The position numbers and the translations under genes were made by a program. From Methanomassiliicoccales archaeon (lineage in GTDB: Archaea; Thermoplasmatota; Thermoplasmata; Methanomassiliicoccales; UBA472), in assembly GCA_028682895.1 (NCBI GenBank), contig JAJRAK010000001.1, positions 109,668-173,667 of the forward strand: a stretch of DNA of 64,000 bases, written 5' to 3'. Numbering within the stretch: position 1 is the stretch's first letter; every line of letters begins with the position of its first letter. The notes under the pieces were generated by a model. The model did not search any database. It saw only the letters and a program-made list of their open reading frames with translations, and was not told where the DNA came from. Shown here piece after piece: positions 51,883 to 60,375 of the stretch.

Positions 51883-51887
51883 TTGAT

Positions 51888-52499
51888 TCACTCCTTCAAT
51901 ATGCGTCTGATCTCCGCCTCAGGTAACCTATCTCCCTTGCCCAGCACCATCAGGTGGTACTGCAGCTCGGCATGGAACTCCAGAGTCTCCAAGCGGTGGA
52001 ACGCCTCCTTCAGGTCCGAGCCCAGCGCGATGGCGCCATGGCTCTGCAGCAGGAAGGCGTCGGCGTGTACGACCTCCTTGCCCAATGCCTCTGCCAGGTC
52101 GTTCGATCCCGGGGTGGCGTACGGTATCGTTGGCACTCTCTTTCCAAGCACCATCACCCCTTCGGGCGTGAGCCCGGGCATGACATCGATGCGGGCGCAG
52201 GCCAGGGTGGTACAGAACCGGGGATGCACATGCACCACTCCGTTGACGTCCTCCCGGTTCCGGTACGCTGCCAGATGGAACGGTGTCTCCATGGAAGGCC
52301 TTCCGCTAAGGGCCTTTCCGCTGGCAATATCGACCGTCACCAGTTCGGTGGAGTCCAGCATGCCTTTGCATGAGCCGGAGGGCGTGATCAGCATGACGTC
52401 CCCGACGCGGGCACTGATATTGCCGCCAGTACCGTTCGTCAATCCTTTCTCGTAAAGCATGCGTCCGTAACGGACGATGTTCATGCCAGCATCCTTCAT
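51888..52499 (-). CDS. Class II aldolase (fuculose-phosphate aldolase-like)
   Basis: The 203-residue enzyme has GLTNGTGGNISARVGDVMLITPSG, the zinc residues in VVHVHPRFCTTLA and a C-terminal His in LETLEFHAELQYHL. It overlaps mtnA by four bases. That pairing, aldolase with 5-methylthioribose-1-phosphate isomerase, is the arrangement of the dihydroxyacetone-phosphate shunt, in which methylthioribulose- or 5-deoxyribulose-1-phosphate is cleaved to DHAP and an aldehyde. The substrate here is an inference from this context. Confidence 0.88.
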   Translation of the reverse strand: MKDAGMNIVRYGRMLYEKGLTNGTGGNISARVGDVMLITPSGSCKGMLDSTELVTVDIASGKALSGRPSMETPFHLAAYRNREDVNGVVHVHPRFCTTLACARIDVMPGLTPEGVMVLGKRVPTIPYATPGSNDLAEALGKEVVHADAFLLQSHGAIALGSDLKEAFHRLETLEFHAELQYHLMVLGKGDRLPEAEIRRILKE

Positions 52500-53506
52500 A
52501 GTTTGACCCCCTTCAAGCTCTTGGATACGTCCTTAGGGTCCAGCACTCCTGTCTCGGTGATTATGCCGGACAGATACCTGTGAGGCGTCACGTCGAAACC
52601 CGGGTTGAGCGCCTTGCATCCCTTCGGTGCGATGCGAACGCCATCGACCACGAGGACCTCATCCTCTCCACGATATTCGATAGGTATGTCCTCGCCCCTC
52701 TTGATGGAAAGGTCGAACGTCGATAGCGGGGCGGCGGTGTAGAACGGCACGCCCAGCTCCTTGGCCAGGACCGCCTTCTCGTATGTTCCGATCTTATTAG
52801 CGAAATCGCCATTGGCGGCGATGCGGTCCGCACCGACGATAACGATGTCCACGCCTTCGCGCAGGAAATGCCCGGACGAGCCGTCCGGGATGATGGCATG
52901 AGGTATGCCCTCGTTCAACAGCTCGAAGGCGGTGAGCTTCATCCCCTGCAGCCTGGGCCGGGTCTCCGAAACGTAAACGAAAATATCCTTGCCCTTGCGC
53001 CAGGCCTCACGTATGGGCGCCAGCGCCGTACCGTGGTCAACTGTTGCCAGTGCACCGGCGTTGCAGTGCGTCATGATCCGTGCCCCGTCCTTGATGAGCC
53101 GCTCTCCATTTTCGCCGATCCGCTTGCAGCGGTCCACGATGGTGTTGGCGTAATCATCGGCGGCCTGCACCGGGTCGGCGCCTGAGCCTATCCTCGATAG
53201 CATATGGTCAACGGCAAAGAAAAGGTCGAAGGCCGTCGGCCTGGTCCCCTTCAGCTCCTTTGCGGCCGCTGCCAGGTCCTGGTGGTTGTTGCACGCGAGC
53301 AGCATCCCATAGGCCGCGGCGACCCCGATGGCGGGCGCTCCCCTTACGGTCATATCCCTGATGGACTCGGCCACCTGGTGATGGTCCTCAAGATCTACGA
53401 CCTCGACACGGTGAGGAAGGACCTTCTGGTCCAGCATTCTGACCTTTCCGTCCTCGTACCAGACGGCCCTCATGTCCCGGAGCTCGCCCTCGATAGATAT
53501 CCTCAT
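52496..53506 (-). CDS. mtnA: 5-Methylthioribose-1-phosphate isomerase (MtnA)
   Basis: The 336-residue protein has DMTVRGAPAIGVAAAYGM, the catalytic Cys in MTHCNAGALATVDHGTALAPI, ETRPRLQGMKLTAFEL and the catalytic Asp in VGADRIAANGDFANKIGTY. It converts methylthioribose-1-phosphate (or 5-deoxyribose-1-phosphate) to the ribulose form. The TATA-like acttaattaca at about 53535-53545 predicts a near-leaderless message. It is divergent from the MsvR-like gene and leads the operon with the aldolase and nop5. Confidence 0.95.
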   Translation of the reverse strand: MRISIEGELRDMRAVWYEDGKVRMLDQKVLPHRVEVVDLEDHHQVAESIRDMTVRGAPAIGVAAAYGMLLACNNHQDLAAAAKELKGTRPTAFDLFFAVDHMLSRIGSGADPVQAADDYANTIVDRCKRIGENGERLIKDGARIMTHCNAGALATVDHGTALAPIREAWRKGKDIFVYVSETRPRLQGMKLTAFELLNEGIPHAIIPDGSSGHFLREGVDIVIVGADRIAANGDFANKIGTYEKAVLAKELGVPFYTAAPLSTFDLSIKRGEDIPIEYRGEDEVLVVDGVRIAPKGCKALNPGFDVTPHRYLSGIITETGVLDPKDVSKSLKGVKL

Positions 53507-53557
53507 CTTCCTTCGTTCACTGGAGCGTTGCCAATGTAATTAAGTTATGCCGAACAC

Positions 53558-53587
53558 GATGTTTCGTAACATCACGATACATTTATC
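53558..53587 (+). promoter_or_regulatory. Inverted repeat and TATA element of the MsvR-like gene
   Basis: GATGTT-tcgt-AACATC (53558-53573) is a perfect six-base inverted repeat ending a few bases before the TATA-like atacatttatc (53577-53587), so a bound protein would block TBP/TFB access. The predicted transcript begins at about the TTG start at 53611. The element also sits about 20 bases upstream of the divergent mtnA TATA. Its centre contains ttcg followed eight bases later by cgat, similar to the TTCG-spacer-CGAA boxes described for methanogen MsvR. Confidence 0.5.
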
Positions 53588-53610
53588 AACAGGGTCCATT
53601 AATCAGTACA

Positions 53611-54369
53611 TTGGCGATCATTCTGCCCAACAAATCCTCTGATTTCGACGTTTATTCAACGACGACAGGTCTCAAGCAGATTTCTAATCCAGTAAGGCAG
53701 AAGATATTGAGCGAGCTGCAGAGAAGGGACCTCAGCCTGAGCGAGATCGCAGTGCTCACCGGGAAAGCACAGAGCACCTTGTCCGTACACCTGGACAAGA
53801 TGGTCAAGGAAGGGCTGATCGGTTACCGTGACGATCCGGAGGACAACCGGAGAAAGATATTCTATGTCATCTCCAAACCGGTCGGTAGCTCCGTCGTCCC
53901 AAGGGAAGAGCTGAAGAAGGCCGTGCGCAACACCATCGGGCGCTCGATAGGTACTTCAAGCACCTTCCTGAAGGGAACGATACGCTCCATCGTCATCGGC
54001 ATGGAGTCCATCGGGTTCAACATGGACCCTATCCTGAAGGACATAGGCCGGCAGATAGGCGCGGAGATATCGACCCGAATGAAGGCCCACGACGTCGAAG
54101 GGTTGATAACCGAGATCAAGGAGTTCTATGCGACGCATGAGATGGGCGAGGTAGTGGTGTTCTCGCTGCATCCGGTCACGCTCATAATACGCGATGAGTA
54201 TGACTGTTCTAAGGCCCCGGACGTGGGAAAGACGCTGTGCCTTCTCAATGAGGGTATGCTGGAAGCGATATTCGAGGAAAGACTGGGCATGCCCCTGCGC
54301 GTAGTTGAGAAGGACACGTTCGGTGCGGGCTTCAACATGTGCAAGTACGTGATCGAACCGTCATTGTGA
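53611..54369 (+). CDS. MsvR-like regulator: ArsR winged helix with V4R-type domain
   Basis: The N-terminal 90 residues form an ArsR-type winged helix (LKQISNPVRQKILSELQRRDLSLSEIAVLTGKAQSTLSVHLDKM). The C-terminal 130 residues resemble a V4R domain (LNEGMLEAIFEERLGMPLRVVEKDTFGAGFNMCKYVIEP). Three cysteines (199, 210, 244) lie in that domain. This matches MsvR, a redox-sensing repressor/activator of methanogens. Cysteine oxidation probably controls DNA binding. The TTG start is about 26 bases after the TATA element, so the message is leaderless. Confidence 0.8.
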   Translation: MAIILPNKSSDFDVYSTTTGLKQISNPVRQKILSELQRRDLSLSEIAVLTGKAQSTLSVHLDKMVKEGLIGYRDDPEDNRRKIFYVISKPVGSSVVPREELKKAVRNTIGRSIGTSSTFLKGTIRSIVIGMESIGFNMDPILKDIGRQIGAEISTRMKAHDVEGLITEIKEFYATHEMGEVVVFSLHPVTLIIRDEYDCSKAPDVGKTLCLLNEGMLEAIFEERLGMPLRVVEKDTFGAGFNMCKYVIEPSL

Positions 54370-54375
54370 CGGCGC

Positions 54376-55047
54376 TCACTTCGTACCTACGACATCGTAT
54401 CTGACCCAGATATTGCCGCCATCCAATTTCTTCACGCCCTTCAACTTCAGTTCCAGCGGCGCCTTCAGGTCAAGTCCATCGGCCGAAATGAACGTGTTAT
54501 CTGACAGGTTGCCCAGAAGGAACGGGCTGACAAGCAGGCTGATCTCATCGACCAGGCCGTCCTTGAGCAGCGCCCCGGCCAGCGTACCACCGCTGTCGAT
54601 GCGCACCTTCTTCACTCCGTATCTGGACCTCATCTCCTGAAGGGCCTTTCGCAGATCGACATGGTCCTTCCCGGCGATGATGAAGTCCACGTTCTCGCTC
54701 TTAAGATAATCAAGGTACTCTTTCGGGGTCGATTCCGAACACAATGCTAGGACGCTATTCCAGAATGGTTGTTTCTTGAGCGCCTTCCAGCTGCGCACCC
54801 TTCCCTTGCTGTCGACGATGGTCATGATGGTGCGACCGCAACTGGGAAAGTTCTTGGCCACCTCATAGGACCATTCAGGGACCTCCTCCGGGACCTCCGC
54901 CTTCAGCATCGTCTCCGCTCCGGAAAGGACCGCGTCCGGTTTGAACGTCTCGGCCAATTGATAGTACGTCCCCATATCGTACTCGAAGCCATCCGCCTTT
55001 GAGTCTACGCTCACCTGGGTATGAAGAACGACGTGGACCTTGTTCAT
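54376..55047 (-). CDS. RibD C-terminal-type reductase (riboflavin pathway)
   Basis: The 223-residue protein begins MNKVHVVLHTQVSVDSKADGF and shows the dihydrofolate-reductase-like fold of RibD_C, with RIDSGGTLAGALLKDGLVDEISLLVSPFLLG near residue 145-175. Archaeal members reduce 2,5-diamino-6-ribosylamino-pyrimidinone 5'-phosphate in riboflavin and F420 chromophore synthesis. A simple DHFR-like reductase is the alternative. It is convergent with the MsvR-like gene and stands alone. Confidence 0.75.
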   Translation of the reverse strand: MNKVHVVLHTQVSVDSKADGFEYDMGTYYQLAETFKPDAVLSGAETMLKAEVPEEVPEWSYEVAKNFPSCGRTIMTIVDSKGRVRSWKALKKQPFWNSVLALCSESTPKEYLDYLKSENVDFIIAGKDHVDLRKALQEMRSRYGVKKVRIDSGGTLAGALLKDGLVDEISLLVSPFLLGNLSDNTFISADGLDLKAPLELKLKGVKKLDGGNIWVRYDVVGTK

Positions 55048-55148
55048 GTACGATCGAGAATTATCGAAAGATAAATAGGCGTCGCCAAGGGCATTGAAAG
55101 TGCGATCGGAAAGACCATGCGGCCATTTAATTATCTGATGATCCCGTA

Positions 55149-55352
55149 TTGGTCCAGGTGAGGAATTTGGCCCTATGCCCCAATTGTAAAGGTCCGATAA
55201 ATGGCGTCAGCATCGTTAAGGAACAGATAGATGACGGACAGACCGCGAGCGATGAGGTGTTCGCGTTGGTCCAGATGACGGTCCACACGACCCTGTACTC
55301 CTGTCCAAACTGCCATATCGCTCTCGGTGTATCACAATTCACGAGCTATTGA
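55149..55352 (+). CDS. Small zinc-ribbon protein
   Basis: A 67-residue frame encodes LALCPNCKGPINGVSIVKE and later YSCPNCHIALGVS, two CxxC pairs that would hold one zinc. The start is a TTG at 55149 or a GTG at 55158; the TATA-like atttaatta at 55124-55132 predicts transcription from about 55154, which favours either with no leader. Its role is unknown. Confidence 0.6.
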   Translation: MVQVRNLALCPNCKGPINGVSIVKEQIDDGQTASDEVFALVQMTVHTTLYSCPNCHIALGVSQFTSY

Positions 55353-55439
55353 TTAGACATAAGCGATAGCTTGACCGCACGCGGTCCGATGGATATCTGA
55401 CCATGATCATCTGGATGGATCTGAAGCAAGATCATCGGG

Positions 55440-55459
55440 AGAGATCATTTTCGATCTCT
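55440..55459. terminator. Hairpin between small zinc-ribbon and b561-like genes
   Basis: AGAGATC-attttc-GATCTCT is a perfect seven-pair stem followed by T-rich sequence; another stem GACCGC/GCGGTC lies at 55373-55386. The pair separates the convergent genes. Confidence 0.55.
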
Positions 55460-55473
55460 TTGATTTGATCCAG

Positions 55474-55998
55474 TCAATCTCCCAGGGCTCCACCGAGCAT
55501 GATGGTCACTATCATCAAGACATAGGATGCAAAGTTGAATGCCCAATGGTATCTCCATAGCTTCGCAGGTCTTTTCCACATGACCAGCCCAGTTACGATC
55601 CCGACCACGGCCAGGATCACCGAAAGAAGCCCTATCTGTCCATGAAGGGTGTAGAATATCTGACCCTTATCACTATAGAACGTCATCGACAATGCAGCGA
55701 ACGTCCCAAAATAAACGATATAATAAAGTGCGCTCAGCCAGCGGTGAAACGCTCTAGGAACGCCCTTAGGGAAAATTTTTGATATTATCTTGATCCGTGA
55801 GTTGCTCATCCCAGTTAATGCGGATAATAGTCCTAGGAACGCTGCCAGGGCCATCAGGGGAACATGAAATCCACCTTCTTCTTCAGATTCACCCTCATCA
55901 GCCGATACACCAGAAGGGACCACGATCATCGCTGAGACGATCAAGAGTGAAAATAGCAACACCAGGAATGAAAAGACGAACCCCTTCTCTTTGATCAT
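55474..55998 (-). CDS. Cytochrome b561-like membrane protein (putative)
   Basis: The 174-residue protein has an N-terminal hydrophobic helix or signal peptide ending about VPSGVSADEG, an acidic loop, then four spans. Histidines lie in FHVPLM, AFHRWLS, LHGQIGLL and YHWAFN, the kind of paired arrangement used to hold b-type haem. The pattern fits small b561- or DUF4405-like electron carriers. Haem binding is inferred from histidine placement only. Confidence 0.55.
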   Translation of the reverse strand: MIKEKGFVFSFLVLLFSLLIVSAMIVVPSGVSADEGESEEEGGFHVPLMALAAFLGLLSALTGMSNSRIKIISKIFPKGVPRAFHRWLSALYYIVYFGTFAALSMTFYSDKGQIFYTLHGQIGLLSVILAVVGIVTGLVMWKRPAKLWRYHWAFNFASYVLMIVTIMLGGALGD

Positions 55999-56128
55999 CT
56001 AGAACATATCCATGGCCCTATCTCATAATTTAACTTACCTCGCTCGACAAATAGCAGGATCGGGGGATGCATCGATGTGGTAATTTCTATTCAAATAATA
56101 AAAATCAACAAGAGCTGGTGAGTGTAAG

Positions 56129-56201
56129 TGGGCCCATCCGGATTTGAACCGGAGACCTTCTCCGTGTCAGGGAGACGTCATAACCGCTAGACCATGAGCC
56201 C
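56129..56201 (-). tRNA. tRNA-Val (GAC)
   Basis: The minus strand folds as a full cloverleaf: acceptor GGGCTCA / TGGGCCC with one G-T pair, D-arm with GGTCTAGCGGTTATGAC, anticodon stem TCTCC / GGAGA and loop CTGACAC with anticodon GAC (valine), and the T-arm with GGTTCAAATCC. The discriminator is A. CCA is not encoded and no intron is present. A TATA-like element (catatacatt) lies at 56230-56239. Confidence 0.95.
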
Positions 56202-56331
56202 TTGGGATTTGGCGGTAAGATGTTCTAATGTATATGCCTTTCGTATTGCTAATTACCTAAATAAACAGCCTGGTATAACTGTTCCTCAGGCAAATTTTAT
56301 TAGTAGCATCATCTTGCATGACATGAGCTAA

Positions 56332-56568
56332 ATGACAGAGATAATCCTTTTCACTAAACCGGACTGTCAGAAATGTGAGTATGTAAAGTCGCATCTCCCC
56401 GAGGGATTGGACGGCCATCTGCGCTTGGTCAATACCACCGAGGCCGAGGGCTTGGCCGAGGCGGCATACTATGAACTGCTCAACAAGAACCTTCCCATAT
56501 TGGTCGTCGACGATGAGGTGTTCGAGGGTTCGATCCTCATCCTCAACAAGTTGAAGGAACTGGTATAA
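56332..56568 (+). CDS. Glutaredoxin-like protein
   Basis: The 78-residue protein has the redox motif FTKPDCQKCEYVKSHLP (Cys12 and Cys15) and the cis-Pro segment NKNLPILVVDDEVFEGS of the thioredoxin fold. It probably reduces disulfides or delivers electrons. A TATA-like attttatta at 56295-56303 precedes it; kae1 follows 16 bases after its stop. Confidence 0.8.
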   Translation: MTEIILFTKPDCQKCEYVKSHLPEGLDGHLRLVNTTEAEGLAEAAYYELLNKNLPILVVDDEVFEGSILILNKLKELV

Positions 56569-56584
56569 GATCAAAGGAAAAGAG

Positions 56585-57565
56585 ATGTACTGTCTAGGCA
56601 TCGAAGGCACCGCCCATACCGTGGGCGTGGGGATCGTGGACCACGAAGGGAACGTCCTGGCCAACGAGATAGACATGTACAAGCCGGCCGAAGGCGGCAT
56701 TCACCCGCGCGAGGCGGCGAACCATCATGCCGAGACGCTCGTTCCCATGGTCCGTCAGGCCATCGAGAGGTCCGGTCTGAGGTTCAAGGACATCGACGTT
56801 GTCTGCTTCTCCAAAGGTCCTGGCCTGGGACCATGTCTGCGTACCGTGGCCACCGGTGCCCGCGCCTTATCTCTGAGCTTGAAGGTCCCGATCATCGGGG
56901 TGAACCACTGCATATCACATCTGGAGATAGGCAGGATAAAGACCCCGGCCAAGGACCCAGTGCTCCTGTACGCCTCTGGCGGGAACACCCAGGTCATCGC
57001 CTTCGCCAACGGTCGCTACCGCATATTCGGGGAGACCTTGGACATCGGCATCGGTAACATGCTGGACAAGCTTGGTCGAGAGATCGGGCTTGGTTATTAC
57101 GCCGGTCCGAAGATCGAGAAGGCCGCTGCCCAGGGAAAGAAGCTGCTCAACATCCCCTACTCGGTGAAAGGCATGGACCTGGCCTTCTCTGGCATACTTA
57201 CCGCGGCCGTAGCGCACCGCAACAAGGGCGAGAGCATCGAGGACATCTGCTATAGCGTCCAGGAGACCTGCTTCGCCATGCTGACCGAGGTGACGGAACG
57301 GGCGATGGCACATGTGGAGAAGGACGGGGTGCTTCTCGGAGGTGGCGTGGTCCAGAACAAGCGGCTGCAGGGGATGGTCAAGGAGATGGCCGAGGCCCGG
57401 GGCGCCGTGATGTACGTACCGGACAGAACGCTGTGCATGGACAACGGGGCCATGATCGCTTGGACCGGCCTGCTGATGCACCGCGCCGGCATCCGGCACC
57501 CGCTCAACACCACCGTGGTGGACCAACGCTTCCGGACCGATCAGGTGGAAGTCACTTGGCGCTAG
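56585..57565 (+). CDS. kae1: tRNA threonylcarbamoyladenosine transferase Kae1
   Basis: The 326-residue protein has the ASKHA fold: CLGIEGTAHTVGVGIVDHEGNVLANE, the metal histidines in NHHAETLVP and NHCISHLEIGRI, YASGGNTQVIAFANGRYRI and GILLGGGVVQNKRLQ-type nucleotide site (here VLLGGGVVQNKRLQGM). It is the catalytic subunit of KEOPS, making t6A37 in tRNAs that read ANN codons. In many archaea it is fused to the Bud32 kinase; here it ends after Kae1, so Bud32 must be elsewhere. It overlaps the convergent recJ-like gene by 14 bases. Confidence 0.96.
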   Translation: MYCLGIEGTAHTVGVGIVDHEGNVLANEIDMYKPAEGGIHPREAANHHAETLVPMVRQAIERSGLRFKDIDVVCFSKGPGLGPCLRTVATGARALSLSLKVPIIGVNHCISHLEIGRIKTPAKDPVLLYASGGNTQVIAFANGRYRIFGETLDIGIGNMLDKLGREIGLGYYAGPKIEKAAAQGKKLLNIPYSVKGMDLAFSGILTAAVAHRNKGESIEDICYSVQETCFAMLTEVTERAMAHVEKDGVLLGGGVVQNKRLQGMVKEMAEARGAVMYVPDRTLCMDNGAMIAWTGLLMHRAGIRHPLNTTVVDQRFRTDQVEVTWR

Positions 57566-58910
57566 TCCTCTTCATCTGTTTTGAGACGATATCGTCAAGC
57601 ACCTGGATGAAATCGATGTCCTTTCCCAGGGGCAACGTGGCGCCGCTCGCTATGTTATGACCGCCGCCAACGCCCCCGACGGACGCGGCCGCCTCCCTCA
57701 ATGCGGCAGAAAGGTCCAGGCCGCCCTTGTCCACCAGTTTCCTGGTGCCTCTGGACGATACCTTGAACTGATCGTCCATGCGCGTCAGGCAGATCGTCGC
57801 CTTATCTTGGTCACCGATCCAGGACATGACGACCCCGCACAGTTCGCTCGAGACCTCCCGATGTGGTGATTCGAAGTACTGTATCGACATTCCTTTGGAA
57901 AGGCCGCTCTCGGCGGTCCTCTTCGCAGCGGACATGAGCATCTCGTCGTACTCACGCACCAAAGATTCCGCTCTCTTGCGGGCCTCCTCCTGCCCCATCA
58001 TGACCGCCAGTCCCAGTGCTGTCTCGTCCACCCGTCCGCAGGTGTTGATCAGTCTGGTGAGGGTGCCGGCGCGGGCGTTGTCCTTAGGGAAGAAGTAGTC
58101 CGGAGCGAGCGCGTCCTCGATGTTGCCCATCTCGCTGCCCTGCTCCAAGAGCATCAACGAGACCAGCGATGCCAGTTTGCGTCTTCCGTTCTCGTCCAGT
58201 CCGTCCCATGTCGACTCTGGACGGATGCCGGCCTCGTTGAGCAATCGAGCAATGCCCTCAGCATCCCCGCTCACTCCTCTTATGAACGGATAGACGGAAC
58301 GCATCAGACCATCGCCTATCGGTCCGGGTATGAACAGCGATCCTTTCCTTTCCTGGACCAGGTCCCGCTTCGACGCCTCATCGAAGAGGTGGGCGTTGAC
58401 ACCGGACAACCCCTGAAGGTGCTGTCTGTCCCCGACCATGCCAGCGAAGGCCATGGGAAGCAGGTCCCAATTGCCTTCATCGACGGTCACGGCTAAAAGC
58501 ATGGACAGTGTGCTGGCACAGGCGTAGCGCGCTCCGTCGACCTTGTTCACCGCCGGATTGAGGTGGAACAGCTTCTCCGAGTCAGCGTCGGTGCGATGGT
58601 GGTCCAGCACTATGACCTTCATCCCCAGCGCCTCCAGCTGGGCGAGGTTGCTGGAGCCCATATCGGCGATGATGAGCAGGTCCACACCGGGGACGGCGCC
58701 TCCTTTGACGGCCTCCAGGTCGAAGGACCGCAGCATGGTGGTATGCGACCCCTTTCCCAATCGGACCATCATGGAGGTCAATACGCTAGCGGCGCCAATG
58801 CCATCCGCGTCATTATGTGAAAATATCCGGGCCTCGGTGCATCCTCGCACCGCTGCCGCGGCGTTAGAAAAACGAGTTAAAAGGTTTTGGGGTAGGACGC
58901 TAGCGTCCAT
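57552..58910 (-). CDS. RecJ-like DHH-family single-strand exonuclease
   Basis: The 452-residue protein has the DHH-family motifs: RIFSHNDADGIGAAS, LIIADMGSS, VLDHHRTDADS, and the DHHA1 motif GGVGGGHNIASGATLPLGKD at the end. Such archaeal RecJ/GAN proteins degrade single-stranded DNA or RNA 5'-3' and associate with GINS. It begins eight bases after rps15, the usual archaeal order. Confidence 0.9.
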   Translation of the reverse strand: MDASVLPQNLLTRFSNAAAAVRGCTEARIFSHNDADGIGAASVLTSMMVRLGKGSHTTMLRSFDLEAVKGGAVPGVDLLIIADMGSSNLAQLEALGMKVIVLDHHRTDADSEKLFHLNPAVNKVDGARYACASTLSMLLAVTVDEGNWDLLPMAFAGMVGDRQHLQGLSGVNAHLFDEASKRDLVQERKGSLFIPGPIGDGLMRSVYPFIRGVSGDAEGIARLLNEAGIRPESTWDGLDENGRRKLASLVSLMLLEQGSEMGNIEDALAPDYFFPKDNARAGTLTRLINTCGRVDETALGLAVMMGQEEARKRAESLVREYDEMLMSAAKRTAESGLSKGMSIQYFESPHREVSSELCGVVMSWIGDQDKATICLTRMDDQFKVSSRGTRKLVDKGGLDLSAALREAAASVGGVGGGHNIASGATLPLGKDIDFIQVLDDIVSKQMKRTSAK

Positions 58911-58917
58911 GTACCAC

Positions 58918-59376
58918 TCACTCGATGAGCAGCTCAGCGTTCTTCAAGGAATAGTTCCAGTCGCTGGGCAATATGTCCTTGCGCTTGTAGTACTTCACAA
59001 GCCTTCTGATCTTGGACTCGATGAGCTGCAGTCCCCGGCGGTTGGAGATATCTCCATGGTTGCCGTTCTGAACGTGCAGGTTCAGGGTGATGGCCTTCCT
59101 CATCAATGCCATCAGGTCCTCGGGCAGCTTCGGGGAGAGCCCGTTCTCGTTCAATATCTCCAGAACGGTCTGGCCGGTGGCCAGCCTGACGCTTGGCACC
59201 GCATGCTGGTCCCTGAGGACCAGGCCGATCTTGGAAGTGGTCAGACCATCCTTTCCCAGCTTGACCACCAGTGCTAATACTTCATCCTTGGACAGGGGAA
59301 CCCACTCTGGGTTCTCGGTAAGCAAAGGCCTCCTAGAACGGGAGGACCCCCTTCTCCTGGCGTGCATTCTTGCCAT
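58918..59376 (-). CDS. rps15: Small ribosomal subunit protein uS15
   Basis: The 152-residue protein has the archaeal/eukaryotic uS15 plan: MARMHARRRGSSRSRRP, the long helix EVLALVVKLGKDGLTTSKIGLVLRDQHAVPSV and the C-terminal GLQLIESKIRRLVKYYKRKDILPSDWNY. It binds the central domain of 16S rRNA. The operon rps15-recJ is conserved in archaea. A TATA-like aacaatatagg lies about 20 bases upstream. Confidence 0.97.
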   Translation of the reverse strand: MARMHARRRGSSRSRRPLLTENPEWVPLSKDEVLALVVKLGKDGLTTSKIGLVLRDQHAVPSVRLATGQTVLEILNENGLSPKLPEDLMALMRKAITLNLHVQNGNHGDISNRRGLQLIESKIRRLVKYYKRKDILPSDWNYSLKNAELLIE

Positions 59377-59454
59377 GTGAACATCATCCTATATTGTTAG
59401 TGAACAGGTTTAACTTCGTTGGTGGCGGCGAAGTGACCGTCTATTTCACTCCTA

Positions 59455-59815
59455 CTATTTAAGAGTTCGACTCTTGCCCAGCTTAAAAGAGACGGCCTCC
59501 CTGGCCCATGATATCTGCTCCCGGTATTCGCACTCCGGGAAGGCCAGGTTGTCCGGCAGTTCTTCGAAGAGCTCCCATCCCATCTCCCCTTTCCTCGCCC
59601 AGTACTCCGGCGAAGACCACGACCGCCCCCATCGGCCGGCAGTCGAGCACTTGCAGTTCGAAACCGCACTCCTCCATGTACTCCCGCATCACTCCTTCCA
59701 ACGGGGTCTCCATCTCCTCGAGCTTCCCGCCTGGCATCTCCCACCCTTTGCGCTTGGGGTTGTACACCATGAGGAACCGTTCGTCCCGGAAGCCGATAGC
59801 GTATACGTTGGGCAC
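59455..59815 (-). pseudogene. NUDIX hydrolase gene interrupted by a single-base frameshift
   Basis: The frame from ATG 59815 has a full NUDIX box, GGKLEEMETPLEGVMREYMEECGFEL, after a start YAIGFRDERFLMVYNPKRKGWEMP. After VVVFAGVLGEE it turns to unrelated sequence (RGDGMGALRR). In another frame the expected NUDIX tail reads EMGWELFEELPDNLAFPECEYREQISWAREAVSFK and stops at 59455. Removing one G from the GGGG run near 59587-59590 joins both into a protein of about 119 residues. Either the gene is broken, the assembly has an indel, or recoding occurs. Confidence 0.75.
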
Positions 59816-59888
59816 TAGTTCACCATCTCTTCGCTGCGTCCATGGTCAAGAGGTATCGCTATTTATCTGATTCCCGTTCCAAACTTCG

Positions 59889-60371
59889 ATGAGCGATATC
59901 AGCGAAGCCGGACGTGACGAGTTCATCATCACCGAGGTGGACCCCAGGTGCGCCGAGTCTATCGATCTGCAGTGGGAAATGCGCCGTGAGCTGGACCGGA
60001 GATACGACATGGTCACGATCGGAAATCCCCCTCTGGAGCAGTTCAGGGCCCCCAGGGCGGTCTTCCTGATAGCATGGTCCGCCGGCTCCCCGGTCGGATG
60101 CGGAGCGTTCAAGACCCTGAACGAGAACATCGCCGAGGTGAAGAGGGTGTTCGTCAAGGAGGCGTTCCGGCGGAATGGGCTCGCGCGGCAGATCATGCAG
60201 GACCTGGAAAGGAGGGCGGTCGCCTATGGGTACAAGAGCATATTCCTCGAGTCCGGCGAAAGGCAGCCGGAGGCATTGAGCCTTTACGAATCGCTCGGTT
60301 ATGAACGGGTACCTTGCGATGGAAAGGTACCTTGCGAGGACTGGAGCGTCTGCTTCGAAAAGACGCTCTGA
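59889..60371 (+). CDS. GNAT-family N-acetyltransferase
   Basis: The 160-residue protein has the GNAT fold: strands around AVFLIAWSAGSPVGCGAFKTL, acceptor-site AEVKRVFVKEAFRRNGLARQIMQDLERRAVAYGYKSIFLESGERQPEALSLYESLGYERV, which contains the R/Q-x-x-G-x-A acetyl-CoA loop (RRNGLA). Substrate is unknown. The gene ends four bases before the convergent fibrillarin gene. Confidence 0.88.
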   Translation: MSDISEAGRDEFIITEVDPRCAESIDLQWEMRRELDRRYDMVTIGNPPLEQFRAPRAVFLIAWSAGSPVGCGAFKTLNENIAEVKRVFVKEAFRRNGLARQIMQDLERRAVAYGYKSIFLESGERQPEALSLYESLGYERVPCDGKVPCEDWSVCFEKTL

Positions 60372-60375
60372 AGGG

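Noticed and set aside
59397..59744. 115-codon frame overlapping the NUDIX gene
   Set aside because: It is neither the frame with the NUDIX box nor the frame with the NUDIX tail, and is Arg/Gly/Ser-rich.
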